A DNA stretch of 64,000 nt from an uncultured Sutterella sp. (lineage in GTDB: Bacteria > Pseudomonadota > Gammaproteobacteria > Burkholderiales > Burkholderiaceae_F). Under the pieces are notes generated by a model. That model was not told the origin of the DNA, did not search any database, and saw nothing but the letters and a program-made list of their open reading frames with translations. Of the stretch, positions 35,273-45,154 are shown one piece after another (the first letter of the stretch is position 1; every line of letters starts with the position of its first letter). Made by a program: the position numbers and the translations under genes. The stretch is taken from the NCBI GenBank assembly GCA_905213905.1, contig CAJMKD010000002.1, positions 62,001 to 126,000 on the forward strand. The letters run 5' to 3'.

Positions 35273-36676
35273 TCAGCGCTTCATGCCCGGAAAGCCCCCG
35301 CCGAGGCCGGGGAAGCCCCCGCCCGTGAGGCCGCCGAACATGCGCATCATGCGCGAGAGGCCCCCCTTCTTCATCATCTTCATCATGTCCTGCATCTGCT
35401 CGAACTGCTTGAGAAGGCGGTTCACTTCCTGCACGGGCACGCCCGCGCCGGCGGCGATGCGCTTCTTGCGGCTCGCCTTGATGAGCTCGGGCTTGCGGCG
35501 CTCGAGCGGCGTCATCGAGTCGATGATGCCGAGCGTGCGGCGCAGGTTCTTCTTCACGTCGTCGTCGCTCACTTTGCTTGCGGCCTGCTGGAACTGCGCG
35601 GGGAGCTTGTCGAGGATCGAGGAGAAGTCGCCCATGCCGTTCATCTGCGCGAGCTGCGCGCGGAAGTCCGTGAGGTCGAAGCGGTTGCCCGACTTGATCT
35701 TTTGGGCGAGCTTCTGCGCTTCGGCAATGTTGATCGACTTGGTGACGTCCTTCACGAGCCCCACGATGTCGCCCATGCCGAGGATGCGCGAAGCCATCGC
35801 TTCCGGATCGAAGGGCTCAAAGCCCGTGAGCTTCTCAGCCGTGCCCATGAATTTGATGGGCTTGCCGGTGACGTAGCGCACGGAAAGCGCTGCGCCGCCG
35901 CGGCTGTCGCCGTCGGCCTTCGTGAGGACGACGCCCGTGAGCGGCAGCTTCTCGTTGAAGGCGCGCGCCGTGTTGACAGCGTCCTGGCCGAGCATCGCGT
36001 CGATCACGAAGAGCGTTTCGGCGGGCTTCAAAAAGCTGTTGAGCTCAGCGACCTCGTTCATCATGGCTTCGTCAATCGCGAGGCGGCCGGCCGTGTCGAC
36101 GATGAGCACGTCGAAGAAGCGCCGGCGCGCTTCGGAAACGGCCGCTGCCGCAATGTCGATCGGCTTTTCGGCCGTCGTGCTCGGGAACCAGACGGCGCCC
36201 GCCTGTTCTGTGACGGTGCGCAGCTGCTCGATGGCGGCGGGGCGATAGACGTCGCAGGAGACGGTGAGGACCTTCTTCTTCATCGTCTCGATCAGGTACT
36301 TGGCAAGCTTCCCTGCGGTCGTGGTCTTGCCGGCGCCCTGCAGGCCCGCGAGCAGGATCACGGCCGGGGGCTGCACGCGCAGGTTGAGGCCGCGCTCCTC
36401 GGGCGAGAGATCCCCGCCGATGATCGCGGTGAGCTCGTCCTGCACGACGCCCACGAGCGCCTGACCCGGATTGAGGCTGCCGACAACCTCAACGCCCATG
36501 GCTTTTTCCTTGATGCGCGCGAGCACTTCGCGAACGACCGGGAGCGCCACGTCGGCTTCAAGAAGCGCCAGACGCACTTCTCGGAGCATGTCCTTCGTAT
36601 TGGCTTCGGTAAGGCGCGCCTGACCGCGCATCGTCTTCACGATTTTCGAAAGGCGCTGGCTGAGTGAATCGAGCAT
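35273..36676 (-). CDS. ffh: Signal recognition particle protein Ffh
   Basis: Ffh is the SRP54 GTPase for co-translational membrane targeting. The N domain begins MLDSLSQRLSKIVKTMRGQ. The G domain has LLAGLQGAGKTTTAGKLAKYL (G1, about 99-119), DTAGR (G3) and TKADGD (G4). The methionine-rich M domain ends with repeats such as QMQDMMKMMKKGGLSRMMRM and a Gly-rich tail. The length is 467 residues. It is divergent from ypjD, as in many proteobacteria. No 4.5S RNA gene was noticed nearby. Confidence 0.97.
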   Translation of the reverse strand: MLDSLSQRLSKIVKTMRGQARLTEANTKDMLREVRLALLEADVALPVVREVLARIKEKAMGVEVVGSLNPGQALVGVVQDELTAIIGGDLSPEERGLNLRVQPPAVILLAGLQGAGKTTTAGKLAKYLIETMKKKVLTVSCDVYRPAAIEQLRTVTEQAGAVWFPSTTAEKPIDIAAAAVSEARRRFFDVLIVDTAGRLAIDEAMMNEVAELNSFLKPAETLFVIDAMLGQDAVNTARAFNEKLPLTGVVLTKADGDSRGGAALSVRYVTGKPIKFMGTAEKLTGFEPFDPEAMASRILGMGDIVGLVKDVTKSINIAEAQKLAQKIKSGNRFDLTDFRAQLAQMNGMGDFSSILDKLPAQFQQAASKVSDDDVKKNLRRTLGIIDSMTPLERRKPELIKASRKKRIAAGAGVPVQEVNRLLKQFEQMQDMMKMMKKGGLSRMMRMFGGLTGGGFPGLGGGFPGMKR

Positions 36677-36974
36677 GAAAGATATCCGGGAGGAATGGAA
36701 TTGCAGAAGAAGGGAAAGTCTTGGGCTGTGCGGTGCGTTTCAGCGTCCGCTAAGCCCTTGAGACTATAAAATGGGTTTTGCCGACCGTCTTTGGCGCGGC
36801 CTGCGGAAGCGCGCAACGCGCGTTCGCCGCGGTCGTCCGGAGCGGCAGAAACACGCATTTTAAAAGGAACCGGGCGAATCTGCAGAACCGTCCTCAAGGG
36901 CATCGGCCCGTCGGCTGCGCCAGGGGGAGCGCCCCGATGTCGCCCGTCAAAGAAAAACAAATCGGACAAGCACC

Positions 36975-37784
36975 ATGATGACTTCGCTCACCACCTGCAC
37001 CGCGCTCGCGGCGCTCCTCTACATGGCCTCGGGCATCGGCATCGTAGCGGCCATGAAGCGCGGCAAGGACGCCAAGGCGTCGAGTCTTCTGCGCTGGCCC
37101 GTGCTCCTCGGGCTCCTGCTGCAGGCCTATGCCATTCAGGGCGAAATGTTTCAGACCGAAGCGGTTCATTTCGGCTTCGGCTACTGCGTTTCGGTGATGT
37201 TCTTCTTCGCTGTCGCGATTCTCTTCGTTGAGTCGTGGGTGCACCGCATCCACGGCCAGTTCGGCGTCATTCTGATCGCGGCGGCCGTCGGGACGCTCTT
37301 TCCGGCGTTCTTTCCCGGCGCGCCGATTGCGGCGAGCGAGTGGACGACGCTGTTCCGCTGGCACCTCCTCGCTGCCATCGCCGCCTACAGCTTCATGATG
37401 ATTGCGCTCGTGCACGCCGTGCTGATGGCGCTGCAGAACCGCTATCTCAAGGCAAGCGTCGAGCAGCCGAAGTTCCTCGATTCAATGCCGGGCCTCGTTG
37501 TGATGGAGCGCATCTTCTTTCGCATCGTCGCTGTCGGCTTCCTCTTCATGACGGCCGTCCTCGTGCTCGGGGGCTTCGCCACCGAAGAGGCCTACGGGGT
37601 CTTCTTCCGGTTTGACCACAAGATGATCCTCACGTGGATCGCCTGGGTGCTCTTCGGCATTCTGCTGGCGGGACGCCGCTTTGCCGGCTGGCGCGCGAAA
37701 ACGGCGCTGCGCTGGTTCTGGGCCGGCTTCCTCGTCTTCGTCATCGCCTACCTCGGCTACAGCTTCATTCTCGAAGTCTTTTAA
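36975..37784 (+). CDS. ypjD: CcsA/YpjD-like inner membrane protein
   Basis: This is a polytopic membrane protein with about eight hydrophobic segments in 269 residues, belonging to the cytochrome c assembly (CcsA/CcmC-like) superfamily in its YpjD subgroup. FRWHLLAAIAAYSFMMIALVHAVLMALQNRYLK (about 117-149) is characteristic, and FRFDHKMILTWIAWVLFGILLAGR near the end carries a conserved His. The pairing with ffh, divergently transcribed, supports the call. The exact role is not established; E. coli YpjD (CorE) has been linked to metal-ion resistance. Confidence 0.85.
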   Translation: MMTSLTTCTALAALLYMASGIGIVAAMKRGKDAKASSLLRWPVLLGLLLQAYAIQGEMFQTEAVHFGFGYCVSVMFFFAVAILFVESWVHRIHGQFGVILIAAAVGTLFPAFFPGAPIAASEWTTLFRWHLLAAIAAYSFMMIALVHAVLMALQNRYLKASVEQPKFLDSMPGLVVMERIFFRIVAVGFLFMTAVLVLGGFATEEAYGVFFRFDHKMILTWIAWVLFGILLAGRRFAGWRAKTALRWFWAGFLVFVIAYLGYSFILEVF

Positions 37785-37817
37785 CGCCGCAACGCTTTCC
37801 GCTCCTGCCGCAATCGT

Positions 37818-38096
37818 ATGGGCCGCATCATCTTCTTTCTCGTTCTCATCATCGTCATGGCCGTCGCCTGGGCGATCTCGCGCCGCCGCAACAGCCTCTC
37901 CAACGAGGAGCGCGTTGAGCTTGAAGCGTTCCGAAAGGCGGAGAAGGCGCGCGGCAAGCGCAGCGCCAAGGCGCTCGGCGAGCCGATGGAAAAGTGCGAG
38001 CACTGCGGCGTCTTCTTTCCGCGCAGAGAAGCTGTTCGCGCTGGCGGCCATGTTTATTGCTCCGAGCGATGCCGCGATGCGGCCGAGCGTGAGTAA
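37818..38096 (+). CDS. PP0621-family small membrane-anchored zinc-finger protein
   Basis: This 92-residue protein has an N-terminal membrane helix (IIFFLVLIIVMAVAWAI, residues 4-20), a charged linker and a C-terminal four-cysteine motif CEHCGVFFPRREAV...YCSERC. This matches small conserved proteins of the PP0621 type, which often sit next to ypjD or ampD. The function is unknown; zinc binding is inferred from the Cys pairs. Confidence 0.8.
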   Translation: MGRIIFFLVLIIVMAVAWAISRRRNSLSNEERVELEAFRKAEKARGKRSAKALGEPMEKCEHCGVFFPRREAVRAGGHVYCSERCRDAAERE

Positions 38097-38180
38097 GGGC
38101 CATTGCGGCTGCGCACGGGATTAGCGCAAAATTGGCGCCGCTCACTTCAGGAGCGCAGCGTAAGCCGCGCCATCAACGCG

Positions 38181-38224
38181 AAAAAGCCGACGGCTTCCGG
38201 AAGAAGCGCGTCGGCTTTTTCTTT
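38181..38224 (+). terminator. Terminator before ampD
   Basis: AAAAAGCCGACG (38181-38192) pairs with CGTCGGCTTTTT (38209-38220), with an inner GCTTC/GAAGC stem and a trailing T-rich end. It closes the ypjD-PP0621 unit. Confidence 0.85.
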
Positions 38225-38304
38225 GAAAAAACCTTCATCGCAACCGATCTGCGCGCCGCCGGCGAAAGCGGACATGCGCAACGGGAAGCAAAGGCGGATA
38301 AAGC

Positions 38305-38928
38305 ATGACCGACAACCTTTCGCCCGGACGACTTTCCGGCATTCTGCAGCGTCACTCGCCGCACTTTGACGCCCGGCCTCAGAACGAGGCGATTTCGCTC
38401 GTGGTTCTTCATTTCATTTCGCTCCCTCACGGCTGCTTTTCGGGCGAAGACGTCGAGCAGCTCTTCATGGGAACGCTCCAGACGGATCGGCCCGAGTACG
38501 CATCCCTGCAGGGGCTGCGCGTCTCGTCGCATTTCTTCATTCGGCGCACCGGGGAGGTGCGCCAGTATGTCGATGTATTCGAGCGCGCCTGGCATGCCGG
38601 GCTCTCCAACTTTCGCGGACGGGATGCCTGCAACGATTTTTCCGTCGGCATTGAGCTCGAAGGGACCGAGGCGCAGCCCTTTGAAGCGCATCAGTACGAA
38701 GCGCTCGGCGCGCTCTTAAAAAGGCTGTCGGCCTTGCTGCCGATTCGCTGGGTGACGGGGCACGAATTCATAGCGCCGGGCCGGAAGATCGATCCCGGCC
38801 CTTATTTCGACTGGGCGCGCGTCGCAGCAATGCTGCCCGAGGGCGTGGAGACAGCCATCCGGCCCGAAGACTGCGACCGCGAAATGATTGCGCGCCGCCG
38901 CGCGCAGCTTGAGGGGCGGGCTTCTTGA
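38305..38928 (+). CDS. ampD: 1,6-anhydro-N-acetylmuramoyl-L-alanine amidase AmpD
   Basis: AmpD is the cytoplasmic zinc amidase that recycles peptidoglycan anhydromuropeptides. Family elements are clear: SPHFDARPQNEAISLVVLHFISLP, RVSSHFFIRRTGEVRQYV, AWHAGLSNFRGRDACNDFSVGIELEG (catalytic Glu) and TGHEFIAPGRKIDPGPYFDW (zinc His, Lys and Asp). The residue following the first zinc His is Phe where AmpD usually has Asn (HNISLP). The length is 207 residues. It may work with Mpl at 46.4 kb in muropeptide recycling. Confidence 0.94.
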   Translation: MTDNLSPGRLSGILQRHSPHFDARPQNEAISLVVLHFISLPHGCFSGEDVEQLFMGTLQTDRPEYASLQGLRVSSHFFIRRTGEVRQYVDVFERAWHAGLSNFRGRDACNDFSVGIELEGTEAQPFEAHQYEALGALLKRLSALLPIRWVTGHEFIAPGRKIDPGPYFDWARVAAMLPEGVETAIRPEDCDREMIARRRAQLEGRAS

Positions 38929-39091
38929 GGAAGCCCCCAGGCTTCGGCTTGAGGTTTGTTGCGAATTAGCGCATTCCTGCCGCCCTACGGAGCGCAGCGC
39001 TTCGGTTATATTGCAGGCACCTGCCGCACGGGCGCACTCGTGCGGAATCAAGCATTCCGGCATCTATTTTTCTTTGAGGACTCAGGGGTAC

Positions 39092-39643
39092 ATGCTGACA
39101 GCGCTCCTTCAATTCGTTTTCGGCGTCGTCACGTCCATCATCGGGGCGCTCCTCATTCTGCGCGCCTGGCTTTACTACTGGGCGCTCTCGCCCCGTCACC
39201 CGCTCGTTGAGCTTGCGCGCCGCACAACCGACTGGCTCGTTGTGCCGATCGGCAAGCTATTGCGCCCCAAGCGCGGCTGGGACTGGCCTTCGCTTGTCGG
39301 CGCGCTCATTGTCGCCTTCGTGTCGGTGCTTCTCCATCGCGTGATCGGCGGACTTCCCGCGACGCCGCTCGGACTTCTGATAGCGCCTTTTGCCATGGTG
39401 CTGCGCTGGGTGCTCGAAATGATTTCCTGGGGCGCGATCATCTGGGCCGTCATTTCGTGGGTGAGTCCGCAGAATCCCATGACCTATACGCTCGAGCTCC
39501 TGCTCGGGCCCTTTCTCAATCCCATCCGCAAGGTGCTGCCAACTTTCGGGCGCATCGATCTGAGCCCGCTTGTGCTGGTGATCCTCGCGAATGCGCTGCT
39601 GATCGTCGTTGTGCCGTTTTCCCGCGGGTTCGTGCTCCTTTGA
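39092..39643 (+). CDS. yggT: YggT family membrane protein
   Basis: This 183-residue inner-membrane protein is built of two similar halves, each with two hydrophobic segments. The first half opens MLTALLQFVFGVVTSIIGALLILRAWLYY, the second contains AIIWAVISWVSPQNP and ILNPIRKVLPTFGRIDLSPLVLV-like sequence (the YggT signature P.R....GxxDxSPxV). The ATG at 39092 follows AGGGG; the frame is open upstream to 38888 without homology. The role is poorly defined (osmotic or envelope functions have been suggested for relatives). Confidence 0.9.
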   Translation: MLTALLQFVFGVVTSIIGALLILRAWLYYWALSPRHPLVELARRTTDWLVVPIGKLLRPKRGWDWPSLVGALIVAFVSVLLHRVIGGLPATPLGLLIAPFAMVLRWVLEMISWGAIIWAVISWVSPQNPMTYTLELLLGPFLNPIRKVLPTFGRIDLSPLVLVILANALLIVVVPFSRGFVLL

Positions 39644-39675
39644 GATTGAAGCGGGCTGTTGCCTGACGCGTAAAG

Positions 39676-39716
39676 AAAAAGGGCGGCTTCGGAAAATCTT
39701 CCGGCCGCCTTTTTTG
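39676..39716 (+). terminator. Bidirectional terminator between yggT and the PfkB-type kinase gene
   Basis: AAAAAGGGCGGC at 39676-39687 pairs with GCCGCCTTTTTT at 39704-39715. It serves both convergent genes. Confidence 0.8.
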
Positions 39717-39744
39717 ATGCCGCAGTGCTGGGTTCAGCGCACGC

Positions 39745-40716
39745 TCAAAAAGGCGCCTTCCCCCAAAGGGCTTCGAAGCGCATGCGCACATCGTCAAGCG
39801 TCGTCGTGTAGTTCTGAACGCCGAGCGTGCTTACCTTGAGCGCGCCCATGACGGAAGCAATGCGCGCGGACTGCACGGGATCGAGTCCGGCTGTGAGGCC
39901 GTAGAGAAGGCCGCCGCGATAGGCGTCGCCAGCGCCGACAGGGTCGCGCGCTGCGCCGCCGGGAATCGGTGCGGCTTCGATGGGAACGGGGTCGACTGCG
40001 CCGGGCAGCCACACGGATGAGCCTCGGGCGCCATGCGTGTGAAAGACGGTCTTTCCCATGCGCGCCATGTCGGCGGGCCGAATGCCGGAAGCACCTGCAA
40101 TGAGTTCGGCTTCGTAGTCGGAAAAGGCCACCATGGCGGCCTGCGCGATGAAATGAGCAAGTTCGTCGCCCGTAAAAAGCGGCGCAGCCTGGCCGACGTC
40201 GAAAATGTAGGGGATGCCGCGTTCAACGCAGATCTCCGCATGGCGCTTCATGGCAATCCGGCCGCCCGGGGAGAGCATGGCGAGCGTTACGGCATCGAGC
40301 GGAACGTCGGGATCTGCGGCCGGATCCGGAAATGGGACCTCCTGCGTGCGGTCCATGGCGCCGCCGTGGAAGGTGGTGAGCTGATTGCCTGCGGCGTCCG
40401 TCGTAATGAAGGCCTGCGGCATCCAGGCATCTTCTAGAACAAGGAGGCCTGCCGTTGAAATCCCGAGCTCGCGAAAGCGCGCCATGTAAGGCGCCGCATC
40501 TTTTCCCATGGCGCTCCAGAGAAGCGGCTTTCCGCCGAGGCGCTTGAGCGCATAAGCGATGTTGGCGGCGCAGCCCCCGAAGGCGCGGCGCATCGTAGCC
40601 GCGGGAAACGTGAGATTGAGATGCGAAATGGCTTCCGGACGAAGCTTGTCGGCGAAGCGCCCTTCGTAGGCGAGAATTGTGTCGTAGGCGATGGAGCCCG
40701 AAATCAGAACGCTCAT
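39745..40716 (-). CDS. PfkB-family carbohydrate/nucleoside kinase
   Basis: This is a ribokinase-fold sugar or adenosine kinase. The N-terminal substrate motif FGGCAANIAYALKRLGGKPLLWSAMG (about residues 45-70) and the C-terminal PfkB signature DPVGAGDAYRGGLLYGL with the catalytic Asp (about 268-285) are intact. The length is 323 residues from ATG 40716; the frame is open 70 codons further without homology. Betaproteobacterial orthologues at this locus (near DUF3426, prmA, accC) are often annotated adenosine kinase, but the substrate is not decided by the sequence. Confidence 0.88.
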   Translation of the reverse strand: MSVLISGSIAYDTILAYEGRFADKLRPEAISHLNLTFPAATMRRAFGGCAANIAYALKRLGGKPLLWSAMGKDAAPYMARFRELGISTAGLLVLEDAWMPQAFITTDAAGNQLTTFHGGAMDRTQEVPFPDPAADPDVPLDAVTLAMLSPGGRIAMKRHAEICVERGIPYIFDVGQAAPLFTGDELAHFIAQAAMVAFSDYEAELIAGASGIRPADMARMGKTVFHTHGARGSSVWLPGAVDPVPIEAAPIPGGAARDPVGAGDAYRGGLLYGLTAGLDPVQSARIASVMGALKVSTLGVQNYTTTLDDVRMRFEALWGKAPF

Positions 40717-40807
40717 GCGTGGCAATCTGTAGGTTGTTCCGACGAAGGACTTCGGCGCTTTCGCTTCAGGGAAGCAACGCGCCGAAATCCGCAAAGGATG
40801 CCCTGGC

Positions 40808-41686
40808 TTACTGCATTTCGACGGGCGAGACGACGGCGCTCGCCGCCTCGTAGGGAAGCGGCGTTTCCACATGCACGAGCACCGGCATGGATTCTCCCGG
40901 GGGGAGCACGGCGTTCTGCGCAGCAACGCCGTATTCGGCGGGTTCCAGAATGCGCTGCACGATCGTGTCGCCTGCCGGGTCGAGAAGCTTCATTTCGATG
41001 ATCGGCAGGCGCTGCGGATGCGCAGAACTGTTCCGGAGCGTCACGCGCACATCAGGGCGCTTGAGGTCCACCGTTTCGCCGGGCACGAGCTCTGCAGCAG
41101 CTTCAAAAGCAAGCGGCTGCGCCCAAACGAAGCCCGGGCAAGGCAGCTTGGTGCAAACGTTTTCATAAACCGGACGAAGGTAGGGCACCGCTTTGAGCAC
41201 GGGTTCGTGGCAGTAAAGGGCTGCGCATGCCGCAATAACGACGACAGCTGCAATGCTCACGAGGCCTAAGAGAAAACGACTGAATGCGCCGCCTTTATTT
41301 TCGGTTCTGCCCGCGCGGTCGTCGGAACCAGCCTCTGAAGCGGATGCAGCGAAGGCGGGTTCGCGGGCATTTTGTTCGGCAGGCGCAGCATGCTTCGCGT
41401 CCTGCGCGCCGCCTTCAAAGGCCGACATGTCCGCGGCGAGCTTCGTCATGAGCGCTTCTCCCTCGCGCGCTTCCTGCGCCTCACGCTCGCGCTTCTTTTC
41501 TTCGGCCGCGGCGAGCGCTGCGCGCTCGGCCATTTTCGCCTGAAGCTTTTCGTCGTCCACCTCAACCATTTCGGCCTTGTCGGTGGTGAAGACGGTGCCG
41601 CATTCGCCGCAGCGGCACCGATGCGGCAGTTCGCCCGAGAGACGCCAGAGGGCGCCGCAGGCTGGACAACGAAGAATTTTGGCCAT
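40808..41686 (-). CDS. Zinc-ribbon protein with DUF3426 domain, membrane-anchored
   Basis: The N-terminus is an MJ0042-type zinc ribbon with CPACG and CRCGECG pairs (residues 7-30) and the typical VFTTDKAEM end. A charged, helical stretch follows (about 40-130). One membrane helix is at about 137-158 (LLGLVSIAAVVVIAACAALY). The C-terminal DUF3426 domain (about 160-292) includes PDVRVTLRNSSAHPQRLPIIEMKLLD and AVLPPGESMPVLVHVE. The gene follows prmA in the order conserved in Burkholderiales. The function is not established. Confidence 0.87.
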   Translation of the reverse strand: MAKILRCPACGALWRLSGELPHRCRCGECGTVFTTDKAEMVEVDDEKLQAKMAERAALAAAEEKKREREAQEAREGEALMTKLAADMSAFEGGAQDAKHAAPAEQNAREPAFAASASEAGSDDRAGRTENKGGAFSRFLLGLVSIAAVVVIAACAALYCHEPVLKAVPYLRPVYENVCTKLPCPGFVWAQPLAFEAAAELVPGETVDLKRPDVRVTLRNSSAHPQRLPIIEMKLLDPAGDTIVQRILEPAEYGVAAQNAVLPPGESMPVLVHVETPLPYEAASAVVSPVEMQ

Positions 41687-41733
41687 GACGGAAGTTCTCC
41701 TTTCGCTCGATTCGATTGTCGCTCCCGGACAGA

Positions 41734-42636
41734 TTAGGCGGCGTTCTTGCGGCCTGCTATGCAGACCCAGTCGCCTTCGGTGCGCCAGAGCGAAAGCGCG
41801 ATCGAGGGGTCCGTCGCGCGGTAGTGGGCGATGATTTCATCGGCCTGCTTGGCGAGAATCCCCGAAAGAACGAGGGCGCCGCCCGCCTTGACGCGGCCGC
41901 AGAGCGCGGGCGCGAGCAAAGTGAGCGGGTTGGCAAGGATGTTTGCGACGACGATGTCGAACTGCCGCGACTGAAGGTCTTCCGGCAGCACGAATTCGGC
42001 TTCGGTGTCGTTCTGTTCGGCATTGAGCCTTGCCGCCTCAACCGCCTGCGGGTCAATATCGGTGCCCCAGACCGCCTTGGCGCCCACTTTTTTGGCGGCG
42101 ATGGCGAGAATGCCGGTGCCGCAGCCGTAGTCGAGCACTTCGTCGTCGGCCGTTACGTTCTCGTCAAGCCACTGCAGGCAGAGGTGCGTCGTCGGGTGCG
42201 AGCCCGTCCCGAAAGCGACGCCCGGGTCGAGGCGAACGTTGACGGCGTTCGGATCGGGCAGCTCGCACCAGGTCGGCACGATCCAGAGACGGTCGGAAAC
42301 CTTGGTTGGCTCAAACATGGCCTGCGTGACGCGAACCCAGTCCTGATCGAGCACGGTTTCGCTCGAAAGAATTTTCGGCGCATCGGTCGAGAGCGAGGCG
42401 GCTGCCACCGAAAGAATCGTTTCGATGTCGAAGTCATCGTCGGCGAGCACGGAAATCACCGAACGCGGCCACGCACGGTTTTCCGGTTCCATGCCGGGTT
42501 CGCCGTAAAGCGGCTGTTCGTCGGGACGGTCCGCATCGGCGTCTTCGATGGCGGCTGAAAAAGCGCCCGCATCGAGCAGCATGTCGGAGAGCGCCTCGGC
42601 GCTGCGTTCGTCGGCAAGAAGTTTGAATTCGCGCAT
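41734..42636 (-). CDS. prmA: Ribosomal protein L11 methyltransferase PrmA
   Basis: PrmA trimethylates ribosomal protein L11 using S-adenosylmethionine. The hallmark DPGVAFGTGSHPTTHLCLQWL (about 132-152), SAM site VLDYGCGTGILAIAAKKVGA (about 164-184) and catalytic-loop VVANILANPL (about 226) are present. I start at ATG 42636 (MREFKLLADER), giving 300 residues. No ribosome site is visible there, and the frame is open to 42732, so the start is tentative. It follows accC. Confidence 0.95.
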   Translation of the reverse strand: MREFKLLADERSAEALSDMLLDAGAFSAAIEDADADRPDEQPLYGEPGMEPENRAWPRSVISVLADDDFDIETILSVAAASLSTDAPKILSSETVLDQDWVRVTQAMFEPTKVSDRLWIVPTWCELPDPNAVNVRLDPGVAFGTGSHPTTHLCLQWLDENVTADDEVLDYGCGTGILAIAAKKVGAKAVWGTDIDPQAVEAARLNAEQNDTEAEFVLPEDLQSRQFDIVVANILANPLTLLAPALCGRVKAGGALVLSGILAKQADEIIAHYRATDPSIALSLWRTEGDWVCIAGRKNAA

Positions 42637-42730
42637 GTTGAAGTCGATAGTGAATTCGAAGGCGGGCGCATTCTCGGATGCCCGGCCGTTTTGCAAGCGG
42701 GCTCTCAAAAGCAGAGAAAAGCCCTTCGTC

Positions 42731-42767
42731 AAAGAAAAAAGCGGAGGCTTCGAGAGAGCCTCCGCTT
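42731..42767 (-). terminator. Terminator after accBC
   Basis: Read on the minus strand, AAGCGGAGGCT (42757-42767 complement) and its partner (42739-42749) form an 11-bp stem followed by TTTTTTTCTTT. It lies between accC and prmA, so prmA probably has its own promoter or read-through supply. Confidence 0.85.
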
Positions 42768-42783
42768 GAGGAGTTTAGCCGCT

Positions 42784-44145
<1,362 letters not shown>

Positions 44146-44166
44146 GTTTGATTGGCGGCGAATTGG

Positions 44167-44637
44167 TTACTCGAGGTAGACGAGCGGCTGACCGAATTCG
44201 ACGGGCTGCCCGTTTTCAGCGGCAAACGCCTTCACGACGCCGTCCTGATCCGCTTCAACTTCGTTCAGAAGCTTCATGGCTTCAATGATGCCGATCACCT
44301 GGCCCTTCTTCACCGTGTCGCCCACTTCAACGAAGGGCGCGGCGCCGGGGCTCGGCGCGCGGTAGAACGTGCCCACCATCGGGCTCGTAATCGCGGGGCC
44401 GGTCGTTTCGGCGGCGGGCGCCTGCGCGGGCTGCGCGACGGGGGCGGGCGCAGACTGCGCCGGCGTGACGGGTACGGGGGCGGGCGTAGCCACCGTCACC
44501 AGATTCTGGACGGGCTGCGCGGCGGCGCTCGTGCGATTGACGATGCGCACGCGGTCTTCGCCTTCGGTGATTTCGAGTTCGGCCACGCCGCTTTCGCTGA
44601 CGAGGTCGATAAGGGTCTTGAGTTTACGCAGATCCAT
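44167..44637 (-). CDS. accB: Biotin carboxyl carrier protein AccB
   Basis: AccB carries the biotin of acetyl-CoA carboxylase. The N-terminal MDLRKLKTLIDLVSESGVAELEI, an Ala/Pro/Gln-rich hinge (about 45-80) and the biotinyl domain with EAMKLLNEV (biotin Lys near residue 122) are all seen. The motif is EAMKL in place of the more usual EAMKM, a substitution common enough not to affect function. The length is 156 residues. Confidence 0.97.
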   Translation of the reverse strand: MDLRKLKTLIDLVSESGVAELEITEGEDRVRIVNRTSAAAQPVQNLVTVATPAPVPVTPAQSAPAPVAQPAQAPAAETTGPAITSPMVGTFYRAPSPGAAPFVEVGDTVKKGQVIGIIEAMKLLNEVEADQDGVVKAFAAENGQPVEFGQPLVYLE

Positions 44638-45154
44638 GGCTGGTTCTAATAAAGGTTGATGTCAATGATCCGCTTCCGGGCCGCAGGCGGCCTCGCTTCA
44701 ATTGGAGCGGCCGGCCTCGGCAAGCGAGGGAAGCGGCACGAACGGCAAAAAACAGCGCCGCCCCGACGCGCAAAGTCTGGGTATGAGGCAGTGTTTTCCG
44801 TGTTGGGCGCATTGGGTGCGGGAATTGTCCGCATTTCGGGCGCTACGCGCGGCAAAACCGTTCAATTTTCGCCATTCTGCGCACTTCGAAAGGCGTTGTC
44901 AAAGGTGTTTCGATGCCGAGGGTGTAGAAACACGCTTCAAAAGTTGTCTTCTTCAGCCGAACGGACGATAACTTTTTCGATTTGATGCTGAGGAAAAACA
45001 AAGCCGGCGCAGGATTCGTTTGGAGTTTATCGATCGAGATTTTCCGTGGTATGCCTTGAAGGGGGTAATCCTTCCGCTCAGGCGAAAAAGAGCGCGCATT
45101 CGAATGCATAAGCCGTTCGAGCGGGCGAGATGCTGCGAAGGCGGCCGAGCGCGC
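44638..45154. other. Intergenic region upstream of accB
   Basis: These 517 bp carry no convincing gene; the accB promoter should be here, but I cannot single out a good one. The middle (about 44860-45060) is AT-richer than the surroundings. A minus-strand frame of 88 codons (44843-45109) has no features I recognise. A glycine-riboswitch-like stretch is described separately. aroQ, often upstream of accB in related genomes, is absent. Confidence 0.5.
45022..45095 (+). other. Possible degenerate glycine-riboswitch-like aptamer
   Basis: The plus strand reads TGAAGGGGGTAA (45057-45068) then CCGCTCAGGCGAAAAAGAG (45074-45092). These resemble the conserved aptamer core CCGAAGGGGCAA...CTCAGGCAAAAGGACAG of glycine riboswitches, but the GGAC segment is altered and the 5' GAGAG element is unclear. 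No co-directional gene follows; the next gene is antisense. It may be a relic or chance similarity. Confidence 0.2.
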
